Shown one piece after another: positions 46,882 to 57,598 of a stretch of DNA of 64,000 nt. The notes beneath the pieces were generated by a model, which was not told the DNA's origin, made no database searches, and saw only the letters and a list, made by a program, of their open reading frames with translations. Source of the DNA: Actibacterium ureilyticum (GTDB lineage: Bacteria; Pseudomonadota; Alphaproteobacteria; Rhodobacterales; Rhodobacteraceae); NCBI RefSeq assembly GCF_002285435.1, contig NZ_NSBT01000037.1, forward strand, positions 248,001-312,000, read 5' to 3'. The first letter of the stretch is position 1. The number at the start of each line of letters is the position of its first letter. A program made the translations under genes and the position numbers.

Positions 46882-49800
46882 CTATTGCGCCGCCTGTTTC
46901 TGCGCCGGACCGGCGGTGTCGAACGCGGTCAGGATCTGCGCGCGCGTCTTCTCGGCCCGGGCGGCATTGGCGGCCTTGACCGGGCCGAAGCCGCGGATCT
47001 GCAACGGCAGCTCGGCCAAGGCAACGGCGGGGTCCAGCCGGTCGGGGGTCAGGTCGCGCAGGATGCGGGTCATGTCCCCCTCGTACTGCGTGATCAGGGC
47101 GCGTTCCATCCGCCGCTCTTCGGTGCGCCCGAACGGGTCGAACGGGGTGCCGCGCAGGAATTTGAGGCGCGCCAGCACGCCAAAGAGCCGCCGCGTGCCG
47201 GGGCCGAAGGCGCGTTTGGCGGGGCGGCCATTCGGGCCGGTCTTCGACAGAAGCGGCGGCGCCAGATGATAGCGCAGGGTGACATCGCCATCGAATTCGG
47301 CGCGCGCCTTGACCTCGGTCTCCAGGTGCAGGCGCGCGACCTCGTATTCATCCTTATACGCCAGCAGCTTGTGATAGCCCCTGGCCACCGCCTCTTTCAG
47401 GCGCGGGTCGTCGCACCGGTCGACCAGCTTGCGATACCGCTTGGCCACCCGCCCGGATTGATAGCGTTTCAGGTGATCGGCGCGGAACGCAACTTTCTGC
47501 TCCAGCGTCTTGGGAATATTGGTGATTTTCGGCGTGGCGATCCGCGCAGCCTCGTCCGCGTTCAGCACCGCCCAGCGGCCGATTTCAAAGGCTTGCGTGT
47601 TGCGGTTCGTGGCGGTGCCGTTCAGTTCGATGGCACGCAAAAGCGCCGCCTCGCTCAGCGGGATCAGCCCCATCTGCCACGCCGCGCCCAGCATCAGCAT
47701 GTTGGAGAAAATCGTGTCGCCCAACACCGCCTTGGCCAGGTTCGAGGCATCGAAAAGCTGCAGCTTTTCCTGCAGACGCGCGTGCAGGGCCAATTCCAGC
47801 CGGTCGCCGGGGATGCGAAAGGCGGTGTTGCGGGTGAAGTCGCCGGTGATGATCTCGTGGTTGTTGACCACCGCCCCAGTGCGCCCCGTGGTCATCAGGC
47901 CCAGTGTCTTGGCCCCCGCCGTCACCACCAGATCGCCGCCGATCACCGCGTCGGCCTCGCCCGTCGCCACGCGGATCGCGCTGATGTCTTCGGGCTTCTC
48001 GGCGATCCGGCAGTGGATATGCACCGCGCCGCCCTTCTGGGCCAAGCCCGCCATCTCCATCAGGCCCGCGCCCTTGCCGTCCAGATGGGCGGCCATGGCC
48101 AGCACAGCGCCCACGGTCACCACGCCCGTGCCGCCCACGCCGGTGATCACGACATTGTGCGTGCCGGTGATCGCGGGCAGCTTCGGCGCGGGCAAGGGGC
48201 CAGTGTCGATCTGCACCGTCGCCTCCTTGCGAATCTGGCCGCCCTGGACCGTCACGAAAGACGGGCAGAACCCGTTCAGGCAGCTGTAATCCTTGTTGCA
48301 GCTGGATTGATCAATCGCGCGCTTGCGGCCCAGTTCGGTTTCCAGCGGCACGATCGACACACAGTTCGACTGCACCCCGCAATCGCCGCAGCCCTCGCAG
48401 ATATCGGTGTTGATAAAAACGCGGGTGTCAGGGTCGGGAAACGCCCCGCGCTTGCGCCGGCGGCGTTTTTCGGCCGCGCAGGTTTGCACATAAACAATGG
48501 CGCTGACACCGCTGATCTGACTGAATTTTTCCTGAACCTGGGGCAGTTCGGCGCGCTCATGCCGCGTGACCTCGGACGGGAACAGCGACAGGTCTGGCTT
48601 TTCCTTGTCGTCATAGACCAGCGCCACATGTTTCACGCCCATGGCCAGCAACTCGCGGCAGATCTGTTGCGGCGACAGGTCCCCCTCGTTCGGTTGGCCG
48701 CCGGTCATCGCCACGGCGTCGTTATAAAGGATCTTGTAGGTGATGTTGGTGCCCGCGGCCAAGGCGAAGCGGATCGCCAGTACACCCGAATGGTTATAGG
48801 TCCCGTCGCCCAGGTTCTGGAACACATGCGGGCGTGTCGAAAACGGCGCCTCGCCCACCCAATTCGCGCCTTCGCCACCCATCTGGGTGAAGCCCACGGT
48901 TTCGCGGTCCATCCACTGCACCATGTAGTGACAGCCGATCCCGGCATAGGCGCGCGAGCCGTCGGGCACGCGGGTGCTGGTATTATGCGGACAGCCCGAA
49001 CAGAAATAGGGCAGCCGCGCCGCGATATCCGGTGCGTTATCGGCTTTCTGAGCGTAATCAATACGTTCCAGCCCGGCCTTCACAGCATCGGTGCCGCGGC
49101 CCTCCTCGATCAGGATCGCGCCCAGCTTCTGCGCGATCATCATCGGGTCCAGCGCCATCCGCGTCGGGAACAGCTCTTCGCCATTCTTGCGCCAGCCATA
49201 GACGCGGCGGCCCCGGCGGTCGTCAAAGATCGCCTCTTTGACCTGCACCTCGATCAGCTTGCGCTTCTCCTCGACCACCACGATCAGATCCAGACCCTCG
49301 GCCCAGTCGTGGAAGCTGGTCATGTCCAGCGGCCAGACCTGCCCGATCTTATAGGTGGTGAGGCCCAGCCGTTTGGCCTCGTCGGCATCGATGCCCAGCA
49401 ATTGCAGCGCATGCACCAGATCCAGCCAGTTCTTGCCCGCCGCGACAAAGCCGATCTTGGCCCCTGCCTCGCCCCAGACCCGCTTGTCGATTTTGTTCGC
49501 GCGCGCAAAGGCTTCGGCGGCGAACCTTTTGTAATCGATCATCCGCGCCTCCTGCGCCACGGGCGTATCGGCCAGACGGATGTTCAATCCGCCCTCGGGC
49601 ATCTGGAACGGCGGCGCGACAAAGCGCATCCGGTCGGGGCGGCCATCGACGACGGCCGTCGCCTCGACCGTGTCCTTCATCGTCTTCAGCCCGACCCAGA
49701 CCCCGGCAAAGCGCGACAGGGCATAGCCGTAATGGCCGTAATCCAGAATCTCCTGCACGCCGGCGGGCGACAGGATCGGCATATAGGCATCGACCATCGC

Positions 49801-50283
49801 CCAGTCGGACTGGTGCAGCGTGGTCGAGCTTTCGCCCGTGTGGTCGTCGCCCATCGCCATCAGCACCCCGCCATGGGGTGAGGTCCCGGCCATGTTGGCG
49901 TGGCGCATCACGTCGCCCGACCGGTCCACCCCCGGCCCCTTGCCGTACCACAGGCCGAAAACGCCGTCATGGCGCCCCTCGCCCCGCAGTTCGGCCTGTT
50001 GCGTGCCCCAATGGGCGGTGGCGGCCAGATCCTCGTTCAGCCCGGGCTGGAACCGCACCTGCGCCGCGCTCAACAGGCTCTCAGTTCGCACCATCTGCTG
50101 GTCGACCGCCCCCAGCGGCGAACCGCGATAGCCGCAGACGAACCCGGCGGTGTTCAACCCCACCTGTCGGTCGCGCCAGGCCTGCGCCAGCATCAGCCGC
50201 ACAAGCGCCTGTGTGCCATTCAGAAGAACCGGTGATTTCGACAGATCGAAACGGTCTGCGAGACTGACATCCTGCCTGCTCAT
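46882..50283 (-). CDS. Fused indolepyruvate ferredoxin oxidoreductase
   Basis: This 1133-residue fusion combines the alpha and beta subunits of an indolepyruvate:ferredoxin oxidoreductase, which oxidises aryl pyruvates from aromatic amino acid breakdown to aryl-acetyl-CoA. The TPP-dependent part comes first, then a 4Fe-4S ferredoxin-like region near 625-645 (ICEGCGDCGVQSNC), then the gamma-type domain (GVGGTGVVTVGAVLAMAAH), and a DUF6537-like C-terminus. Strict anaerobes have separate subunits; the fused form is usual in aerobic proteobacteria. GGGAGG lies 6 nt before the ATG. A LysR gene is divergent. Confidence 0.94.
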   Translation of the reverse strand: MSRQDVSLADRFDLSKSPVLLNGTQALVRLMLAQAWRDRQVGLNTAGFVCGYRGSPLGAVDQQMVRTESLLSAAQVRFQPGLNEDLAATAHWGTQQAELRGEGRHDGVFGLWYGKGPGVDRSGDVMRHANMAGTSPHGGVLMAMGDDHTGESSTTLHQSDWAMVDAYMPILSPAGVQEILDYGHYGYALSRFAGVWVGLKTMKDTVEATAVVDGRPDRMRFVAPPFQMPEGGLNIRLADTPVAQEARMIDYKRFAAEAFARANKIDKRVWGEAGAKIGFVAAGKNWLDLVHALQLLGIDADEAKRLGLTTYKIGQVWPLDMTSFHDWAEGLDLIVVVEEKRKLIEVQVKEAIFDDRRGRRVYGWRKNGEELFPTRMALDPMMIAQKLGAILIEEGRGTDAVKAGLERIDYAQKADNAPDIAARLPYFCSGCPHNTSTRVPDGSRAYAGIGCHYMVQWMDRETVGFTQMGGEGANWVGEAPFSTRPHVFQNLGDGTYNHSGVLAIRFALAAGTNITYKILYNDAVAMTGGQPNEGDLSPQQICRELLAMGVKHVALVYDDKEKPDLSLFPSEVTRHERAELPQVQEKFSQISGVSAIVYVQTCAAEKRRRRKRGAFPDPDTRVFINTDICEGCGDCGVQSNCVSIVPLETELGRKRAIDQSSCNKDYSCLNGFCPSFVTVQGGQIRKEATVQIDTGPLPAPKLPAITGTHNVVITGVGGTGVVTVGAVLAMAAHLDGKGAGLMEMAGLAQKGGAVHIHCRIAEKPEDISAIRVATGEADAVIGGDLVVTAGAKTLGLMTTGRTGAVVNNHEIITGDFTRNTAFRIPGDRLELALHARLQEKLQLFDASNLAKAVLGDTIFSNMLMLGAAWQMGLIPLSEAALLRAIELNGTATNRNTQAFEIGRWAVLNADEAARIATPKITNIPKTLEQKVAFRADHLKRYQSGRVAKRYRKLVDRCDDPRLKEAVARGYHKLLAYKDEYEVARLHLETEVKARAEFDGDVTLRYHLAPPLLSKTGPNGRPAKRAFGPGTRRLFGVLARLKFLRGTPFDPFGRTEERRMERALITQYEGDMTRILRDLTPDRLDPAVALAELPLQIRGFGPVKAANAARAEKTRAQILTAFDTAGPAQKQAAQ

Positions 50284-50440
50284 TGTGCACCTCCCGTCGC
50301 GGAATAAGCATAGCATGATTTTAGGTCACGATTGCTGACCCACAAACAGAAAAATGCAGCGGAACGAATTGATTTTCCCCGCGACGCGCGGCTACTTAAG
50401 CGTTTCAAAATATGGCTTTGTAGGCTACGAGTATTTCACC

Positions 50441-51346
50441 ATGGACTGGGACAAGCTCAGAATATTTCACGCGGTTGCCGATGCGGGCAGCCTGACACAT
50501 GCGGGCGATACCCTGCATCTGTCGCAATCGGCCGTGTCGCGGCAGATACGGGCGCTTGAGGAATCACTTAACACCACCCTGTTCCACCGCCATGCGCGCG
50601 GACTGATTCTGACCGAACAGGGCGAATTGCTGTTCGATGCCACCCTGGCGATGAACAAGCGCTTGGACGCCGCCGCCGCCCGCATCCGCGACAGCAAAGA
50701 GGAGGTGTTCGGCGAGCTGCGCGTGACCACCACCATCGCCTTCGGCCTGCTGTGGCTGGTGCCGCGCCTGCCCAAGCTTTACGAGCAGTACCCGGACCTG
50801 AAAATCGACCTGATGCTGGAAGAGCGGGTGCTGGACCTGCCGATGCGCGAGGCCGACGTGGCCATCCGCATGAAGGAACCCAGCCAGGCCGACCTGATCC
50901 GCAAGCGGCTGATGTCGGTCACGATGGGGCTTTATGCGGCGCCCGAATACCTGGCCGAACACGGCACGCCCCAAACCTTGGACGATTTGCAGAACCACCG
51001 CCTGATCTGTCAGAACACCACCTCGGCCCAGGTCAGCGCGGGCGCGGCGCTGGTCGAACAGATCCTGGCCAACGACATCCCGTCGACCCTGATGGTGAAC
51101 AATTACTTCGGCGTGTTGCAGGCGGTGCTGCACAAGCTGGGCGTCGGCGTGCTGCCCGATTACCTGCAGCTCGACTTCCCCGATATCGTGCGAATCCTGC
51201 CAGATATCGAAAGCTCGGATGTGCCGGTCTTCCTCGCCTATCCCGAAGAGCTGCGTCATTCGAAGCGGATTGCAGCGTTCCGGGACTTTGTCGTGGAAGA
51301 GTTGTTTGAGCAACGAAAACGCCAGAAAGATCAGCCGGATTCCTGA
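50441..51346 (+). CDS. LysR family transcriptional regulator
   Basis: This 301-residue LysR regulator has the winged helix (GSLTHAGDTLHLSQSAVSRQ) at the N-terminus and an inducer domain from about residue 90. ATG at 50441 (MDWDKLRIFHAV) is preferred over 50354, which lacks a Shine-Dalgarno and adds 29 residues. It is divergent from the indolepyruvate oxidoreductase across 157 bp, its probable target. I could not find a convincing operator dyad in that gap. Confidence 0.9.
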   Translation: MDWDKLRIFHAVADAGSLTHAGDTLHLSQSAVSRQIRALEESLNTTLFHRHARGLILTEQGELLFDATLAMNKRLDAAAARIRDSKEEVFGELRVTTTIAFGLLWLVPRLPKLYEQYPDLKIDLMLEERVLDLPMREADVAIRMKEPSQADLIRKRLMSVTMGLYAAPEYLAEHGTPQTLDDLQNHRLICQNTTSAQVSAGAALVEQILANDIPSTLMVNNYFGVLQAVLHKLGVGVLPDYLQLDFPDIVRILPDIESSDVPVFLAYPEELRHSKRIAAFRDFVVEELFEQRKRQKDQPDS

Positions 51347-51462
51347 GCTTTGCCCATTCAAATGGCGCATTTTGAATGTGAGATATGCGCAACACACATA
51401 GCGGCCATGCTGCACGCGCGGCATTTTTTTCTTGAACCAACGCCACACGCACCATAAGTGGG

Positions 51463-51541
51463 CTTTGAAGGCAGCGGTTCAGACACCGTTGTTCTTTACC
51501 TCCCTGTTGGACTTGGCCGAGCTTTGCTCGGCCTTTTTTTT
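51463..51541 (+). ncRNA. Candidate small RNA with an anti-Shine-Dalgarno seed
   Basis: A candidate ~75-nt transcript folds as stem 1 (CAGCGGT with ACCGTTG, 51472-51491, one G-U pair), an unpaired region with ACCTCCCT (51498-51505) and a strong terminator at 51515-51541. A poor promoter (TTGAAC at 51432, CATAAG near 51453) precedes it. The layout of hairpin, C-rich single strand and terminator is that of trans-acting sRNAs that block ribosome binding sites. It lies between the LysR and purL genes; it could instead be the LysR 3' UTR. Confidence 0.5.
51515..51541 (+). terminator. Strong rho-independent terminator
   Basis: GGCCGAGC-TTT-GCTCGGCC is a perfect 8-bp stem with a 3-nt loop followed by eight T residues. 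It ends the candidate sRNA or the LysR message and isolates purL. Confidence 0.92.
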
Positions 51542-51625
51542 GGCCCTTTCCCCGTCTGCGGCCCTTCCCCCCGGCACGTCCATCGCATATGACCACCTTG
51601 GATTTTTGGGTCAGGGAAAGACGCG

Positions 51626-53794
<2,169 letters not shown>

Positions 53795-53862
53795 GCGCGC
53801 GCCACGCTTGAAGCGCCCAAGGCGGCGTATTACGTTGGGACAAAGACAAAGGACCATCGCCC

Positions 53863-54099
53863 ATGCCCATGCAAGCCCATGAAATCGAGGCCCTGATCCG
53901 CGAAAGCTTCCCCGACGCCCAGATCACGGTGGCGGGCGACGATGGCGTGCACATGTCCGCCATGGTCGTCGACGAAAGCTTTCGCGGCATGAACCGGGTG
54001 CAGCAGCAACGCGCCGTCTATGCCGCGCTCAAAGGCAAGATGGACGGCGCGAATGGCGAGTTGCACGCGCTGGCCCTGACCACCAAGGCGCCGGAATAA
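53863..54099 (+). CDS. BolA/IbaG family protein
   Basis: This 78-residue BolA-fold protein has the conserved VVDESFRGMNRVQQQRAVYAAL region. Such proteins pair with CGFS glutaredoxins in iron-sulfur handling. AAAGGA precedes the ATG. It sits 0.75 kb before grxD in the same direction, so both partners are in one cluster. Confidence 0.93.
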   Translation: MPMQAHEIEALIRESFPDAQITVAGDDGVHMSAMVVDESFRGMNRVQQQRAVYAALKGKMDGANGELHALALTTKAPE

Positions 54100-54103
54100 G
54101 GAA

Positions 54104-54346
54104 ATGGACGGGGTGTTTCTTACCCTTCTCCTTTTTTTGCCCGCAATTCTCGTCGCACTGCTCGCGCGAAGTCGTGCCAAGCACGAAAACAAGGGACAGC
54201 GCGGCACGGAACCGGGTCAGGGCGACCAACTTATTGACACCGGATATCATTCCGGCGGTTTCGGTGGCGGTCACGGAAGCGTCACGCGCGTCACTCGGGA
54301 TCCGCATGAATACACCAGGGCGATGTCTCCAAAGGGCAAGAGATGA
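54104..54346 (+). CDS. Small membrane protein of unknown function
   Basis: The 80-residue product has one N-terminal hydrophobic helix (FLTLLLFLPAILVALLA) and a Gly/His-rich polar tail (YHSGGFGGGHGS). It follows the BolA-family gene by 4 bp and overlaps the next gene by ATGA. I do not recognise a family. Position between iron-sulfur genes is the only functional clue. Confidence 0.72.
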   Translation: MDGVFLTLLLFLPAILVALLARSRAKHENKGQRGTEPGQGDQLIDTGYHSGGFGGGHGSVTRVTRDPHEYTRAMSPKGKR

Positions 54347-54681
54347 ACTTTTGGGTCGTTCCTCTGGTCCTTGTCGGTTTGCTCGTCACCGGCGCCATCG
54401 CCTTAGAGGCGTGGCTGAAACGCGGGCGGCACCGGCCATTCTCCGGTCAGCAGCCGGACCGCAGCGACGCACAGAAAGCCTTGGGGCTTGAAGCCACCGA
54501 CACCGACGGGTTCAACCGCGCCATGCGCAAGAACGCCGGTCTGGCCACGGTGACCGGCGCGCAAAAGGGCAGTTGGCTGCGCTTTCACGAGGCCAGCGAC
54601 CCCGACCCGTTCGACGATGCGGGCTATGCCGAAACCTATCACCGGAAATTCGGCCCCAAGCGGGACGGAAATCGGGATTGA
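54343..54681 (+). CDS. Membrane-anchored protein of unknown function
   Basis: This 112-residue protein has an N-terminal membrane helix (about 4-24, VVPLVLVGLLVTGAIALEAW) and a charged cytosolic or periplasmic domain (QPDRSDAQKALGLEATDTDGFNRAMRK). It is coupled to the previous small gene (ATGA overlap) and lies 165 bp before grxD. No known family is evident. Confidence 0.75.
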   Translation: MNFWVVPLVLVGLLVTGAIALEAWLKRGRHRPFSGQQPDRSDAQKALGLEATDTDGFNRAMRKNAGLATVTGAQKGSWLRFHEASDPDPFDDAGYAETYHRKFGPKRDGNRD

Positions 54682-54845
54682 AAAACAGCCCACCGATATC
54701 AGATAAAGGACAAAAGCCGTGCGGGGGCGCAGTCGGCACGGGGATTGCTTCGACAACCCCATGAGAACACGCGCGGCCAGGGGCAACCGCCCGACGCCGC
54801 AACAGACCGAAACCGGCGGCCACCGCCAGCCAGAGGAAAAGACAG

Positions 54846-55208
54846 ATGACCGACACAGCCACCCAGATCCAGGACATGATCGACGCCAATGACGTGGTGC
54901 TTTACATGAAGGGCACCAAGGAAATGCCGCAATGCGGGTTCTCCAGCCGCGTGGCGGGGGTTCTGAACTTCATGGGCGTGGATTTCACCGATATCAACGT
55001 GCTGGCCGATGACGCGATCCGCCAGGGCATCAAGGATTTCAGCGACTGGCCGACCGTCCCGCAGCTTTACGTCAAGGGCGAGTTCGTCGGCGGTTGCGAC
55101 ATCATCACCGAAATGACCCTGTCGGGCGAGCTGGACCAGCTGTTCGACGACAAGGGCGTCGGCTATTCCAAGGAAGCCGCCGACAAGATCCGCGAAGCCA
55201 ACGCCTGA
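54846..55208 (+). CDS. grxD: Monothiol glutaredoxin Grx4 type
   Basis: GrxD binds and transfers [2Fe-2S] clusters with BolA proteins. The 120-residue protein has the CGFS active site (C30-GFS-33, [10 protein letters not shown]) and the typical [17 protein letters not shown] substrate loop. A strong terminator follows 30 bp later. Confidence 0.97.
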   Translation: MTDTATQIQDMIDANDVVLYMKGTKEMPQCGFSSRVAGVLNFMGVDFTDINVLADDAIRQGIKDFSDWPTVPQLYVKGEFVGGCDIITEMTLSGELDQLFDDKGVGYSKEAADKIREANA

Positions 55209-55237
55209 GCCGCCTTGCCGCGCACCGTGATACAGAC

Positions 55238-55267
55238 GCCGCCCCTGTCCGACAGGGGCGGCTTTTT
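55238..55267 (+). terminator. Rho-independent terminator of grxD
   Basis: GCCGCCCCTGTC pairs with GACAGGGGCGGC (12 bp, 10 bp if the loop is opened) and is followed by TTTTT. It ends the purL-grxD cluster. Confidence 0.94.
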
Positions 55268-55309
55268 CATGGCACCTCGCGCCCTTTCGGCGCCAAGCGG
55301 GCCGGGCCG

Positions 55310-55858
55310 ATGACGGCCCCCGGCCCCGGTTTCGACATCCGGCAATCGGTGCGGCGCCGCAATGCGACGCGTCTGGCGATCGTGCCGCTGATCGCCGGGG
55401 CGCAGATCTGGCTGGGCCTGTGGCTGATCCCGGCGGGCACGCGCCTGTCGCTTGAGCCTGCGGATATCGGCACCTGGACCGTCTGGTCGGTGGCCGGCGC
55501 GCTTCTGGTGCTGGCCGGTTTCTGGGCGCTGCTGGGGCTGTTGGTCTTTGCCATCCGCGCGCGATCCTCGGGCGGGGCATGGCATTTCCGCCTGACCGAC
55601 ACCGATCTGCTGTGGCAGGTCCCACGCCACGCCCATGGCCCCGAGGAGGGCTTTGCCGCCCGTCTGGACCAGATCGCGGCGCTGGAGCTTCGGATCATCC
55701 GCCGCGACGAAGCGCCCGACCGCCGCGAATACTGGATCCGCTTTCACGACCGCGCGCCGATCCGGCTGCGGGACCATTCGGGCGTCAGCCTGTCCTGGCT
55801 GGCCGACCGGATCCACCAGGCGGGCGTGCCCGTTCACGAAACGGTGCAAGACGGCTGA
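55310..55858 (+). CDS. Small integral membrane protein of unknown function
   Basis: This 182-residue protein has two to three hydrophobic segments in the first 90 residues (LAIVPLIAGAQIWLGLWLI; VWSVAGALLVLAGFWALLGLLVFAI) and a C-terminal polar domain with many Arg and Asp residues. I do not recognise a family. ATG at 55310 is preferred; the gene follows the grxD terminator on the same strand. Confidence 0.75.
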   Translation: MTAPGPGFDIRQSVRRRNATRLAIVPLIAGAQIWLGLWLIPAGTRLSLEPADIGTWTVWSVAGALLVLAGFWALLGLLVFAIRARSSGGAWHFRLTDTDLLWQVPRHAHGPEEGFAARLDQIAALELRIIRRDEAPDRREYWIRFHDRAPIRLRDHSGVSLSWLADRIHQAGVPVHETVQDG

Positions 55859-55879
55859 GCACGCGCCCGGATTTACGCC

Positions 55880-55910
55880 TTGACTTAGAGCATGCTCGAA
55901 CCCCTAGGGT
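55880..55910 (+). promoter_or_regulatory. MerR-type promoter with 19-bp spacer
   Basis: TTGACT (55880-55885) and TAGGGT (55905-55910) are separated by 19 bp, the over-long spacer typical of MerR-activated promoters. A dyad TTAGAGCA/TGCTCGAA (55885-55900) lies inside the spacer with one mismatch. It probably drives merR and the overlapping CMD gene. Confidence 0.75.
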
Positions 55911-55940
55911 CGGAAGCGTCCTGACAAGAAACGGGCTGTC

Positions 55941-56366
55941 ATGAAAATCGGCGAACTTGCAAAACGCAGCGGGCTGTCGGCCCACACGATCCGGTATTAC
56001 GAACGGATCGGGCTGTTGCCGGTGGCCGATCGCGATGCGGGCGGGCGGCGGGATTACGACGCGGATATCCTTGTGTGGATCGCGTTCCTGCACCGGCTGA
56101 AGACCACCGGCATGCCGATCCGCGACATGCGCCGCTATGCCGATCTGCGGGCAAAGGGGGACCATACCGCCCCTGCCCGCCAGCAGCTGCTGCGGGCGCA
56201 TCGCGAGAATGTACGCGCGCATATCGCCGACCTGCAGGCCGCGCTTCTTGTCCTGGATACCAAGATCGACACCTATGTCGCAGCGGAAAAAAGGACGCAA
56301 AACCATGACGATAGAGACGCAAGAAACCCGGCTGGAGCGCGGACAGCGCGCCTTGGCCGCGATTGA
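55941..56366 (+). CDS. MerR family transcriptional regulator
   Basis: This 141-residue MerR regulator has the winged helix (MKIGELAKRSGLSAHTIRYYERIGLLP) and a C-terminal coiled-coil region (about 80-120). No Cys cluster for metals is present, so an organic inducer is more likely (NmlR/AdhR type). Its tail overlaps the CMD gene start by 62 bp, so its last residues (from about 122) may not be conserved. The promoter shows a 19-bp spacer and dyad. Confidence 0.9.
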   Translation: MKIGELAKRSGLSAHTIRYYERIGLLPVADRDAGGRRDYDADILVWIAFLHRLKTTGMPIRDMRRYADLRAKGDHTAPARQQLLRAHRENVRAHIADLQAALLVLDTKIDTYVAAEKRTQNHDDRDARNPAGARTARLGRD

Positions 56367-56715
56367 CGGACAGGCCGGGCAGGATGTGATCGACGCGCTG
56401 GCCGGGATCGCGCCGGATTTCGCCACCTATCTGTTCGAATTTCCCTTTGGCGATATCTATTCGCGGCCCGGATTGTCCCTGCGCGATCGTGAAATCGCGA
56501 CCATTGCCGCGCTGGCAGCCATGGGCACGGCGCAGCCCCAGCTCAAGGTGCATGTCACCGCCGGGCTGAACGTGGGCCTTACCCAAGCCGAAATCACCGA
56601 GATCCTGATGCAGATGGCTGTCTATGCCGGGTTTCCCGCCGCGCTGAACGGCCTGTTCGCCGCCAAGGAGGTCTTTGCCGAACGGGCCGCGGCAACCGCG
56701 CAAGACGGGGCATAG
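56305..56715 (+). CDS. Carboxymuconolactone decarboxylase family protein
   Basis: This 136-residue AhpD/CMD-fold protein has the core LRDREIATIAALAAMGTAQPQLKVHVTAGLNVG and the MQMAVYAGFPAALNGLF end. No CxxC motif is seen, so peroxidase chemistry of AhpD is unlikely. ATG at 56305 has AAGGA upstream and lies within the merR 3' end. It is the likely target of the MerR regulator. Confidence 0.88.
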   Translation: MTIETQETRLERGQRALAAIDGQAGQDVIDALAGIAPDFATYLFEFPFGDIYSRPGLSLRDREIATIAALAAMGTAQPQLKVHVTAGLNVGLTQAEITEILMQMAVYAGFPAALNGLFAAKEVFAERAAATAQDGA

Positions 56716-56799
56716 GAACCCGTCCGCGCCCGCAGCAGCAGCCCAATTTTCGTCGCTTTCGCCCTGCACTGTCCAATCACGCAGCAGCAGGAGGCGCGC

Positions 56800-57210
56800 G
56801 TGAGCGACAAAACGATCGAGATCTATTACGACATCGCCGATATCCCCGGCCTTTCGGACCGCAGCGATTTCAGCGCGCAAGCGCTCGATTTCCGCAACGC
56901 CGCGATGGACCATATCGAAGCGGCCCTTATAGCGGCCGATGCCGGTGACTGGCAAGGCGCCGAAATCGGCGCGGGCGAGGTCAATTTCGGCTTTTCGGTC
57001 GACGATTTCGATCAGGCCGAAGCGGTGGTGCGCCAGGCGGTTGCCGGCACACGGTTCGAAAACATCCGCGAGATTGTCCGCCACGCGTTTACCGAGGAAG
57101 AGCTGGCCAGCCTGGAAGCCGCGACCGCCGATATCAAACCCCTGGGGTTTTTCGGCCTGATCGGGCTTTTGCTGTTCAAACGCATGCCGAAACGGTTTCG
57201 GAACGGCTAG
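56800..57210 (+). CDS. Protein of unknown function
   Basis: This 136-residue acidic protein starts at a GTG preceded by CAGGAGG. It is helical by composition, with a C-terminal hydrophobic stretch (LGFFGLIGLLLF) and a basic tail (KRMPKRFRNG), so it may associate with the membrane. I do not recognise a family. It converges with zapA, 4 bp apart. Confidence 0.75.
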   Translation: MSDKTIEIYYDIADIPGLSDRSDFSAQALDFRNAAMDHIEAALIAADAGDWQGAEIGAGEVNFGFSVDDFDQAEAVVRQAVAGTRFENIREIVRHAFTEEELASLEAATADIKPLGFFGLIGLLLFKRMPKRFRNG

Positions 57211-57214
57211 GCGC

Positions 57215-57598
57215 TTAACCGGCGGCTTTCTCTTCCATCTCGGCGGCCATGGATTCGGCGCGGGCGGCGATTTCGGCCAGGCTGTCGCTGACCGATGCGG
57301 GGATGACCGGCACCTCGACCCGTTGCGGGTTGGCGCGGGCCTGTTCCAGCTCGGCGGTGGCCTGTTTCAGCGCGGTCTCGGTCGCCTGAAGGCGCTCTTC
57401 CAGACCGGCGGTCTTGTCGGCCAGCATCAGCCCGGCCATCAGCAGCATCCGCGCCTCGGGCAGGCGCCCGATCTGCCCCTGAAGGGCGGTCGCCTCGATA
57501 TCCAGCAGGCCCGCGGCGGAGCTCAGAAAGCTTTCCTCGCCGGGCTGGCACGAGACTTCGAAATTGCGGCCCCCGATCGAGATCCGGACATCAGGCAC
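57215..57598 (-). CDS. zapA: Cell division protein ZapA
   Basis: ZapA binds and bundles FtsZ filaments at the division site. The 127-residue protein has the ZapA N-terminal domain (DVRISIGGRNFEVSCQPGEE) and a long C-terminal coiled coil. Its start overlaps the upstream coiled-coil gene by 8 bp, so both are one operon on the minus strand. Confidence 0.92.
   Translation of the reverse strand: MPDVRISIGGRNFEVSCQPGEESFLSSAAGLLDIEATALQGQIGRLPEARMLLMAGLMLADKTAGLEERLQATETALKQATAELEQARANPQRVEVPVIPASVSDSLAEIAARAESMAAEMEEKAAG

Noticed and set aside
46885-49881. 998-codon open frame opposite the indolepyruvate oxidoreductase
   Set aside because: Same codon-bias shadow effect; no domain or ribosome site, and the opposite strand encodes a clear enzyme.
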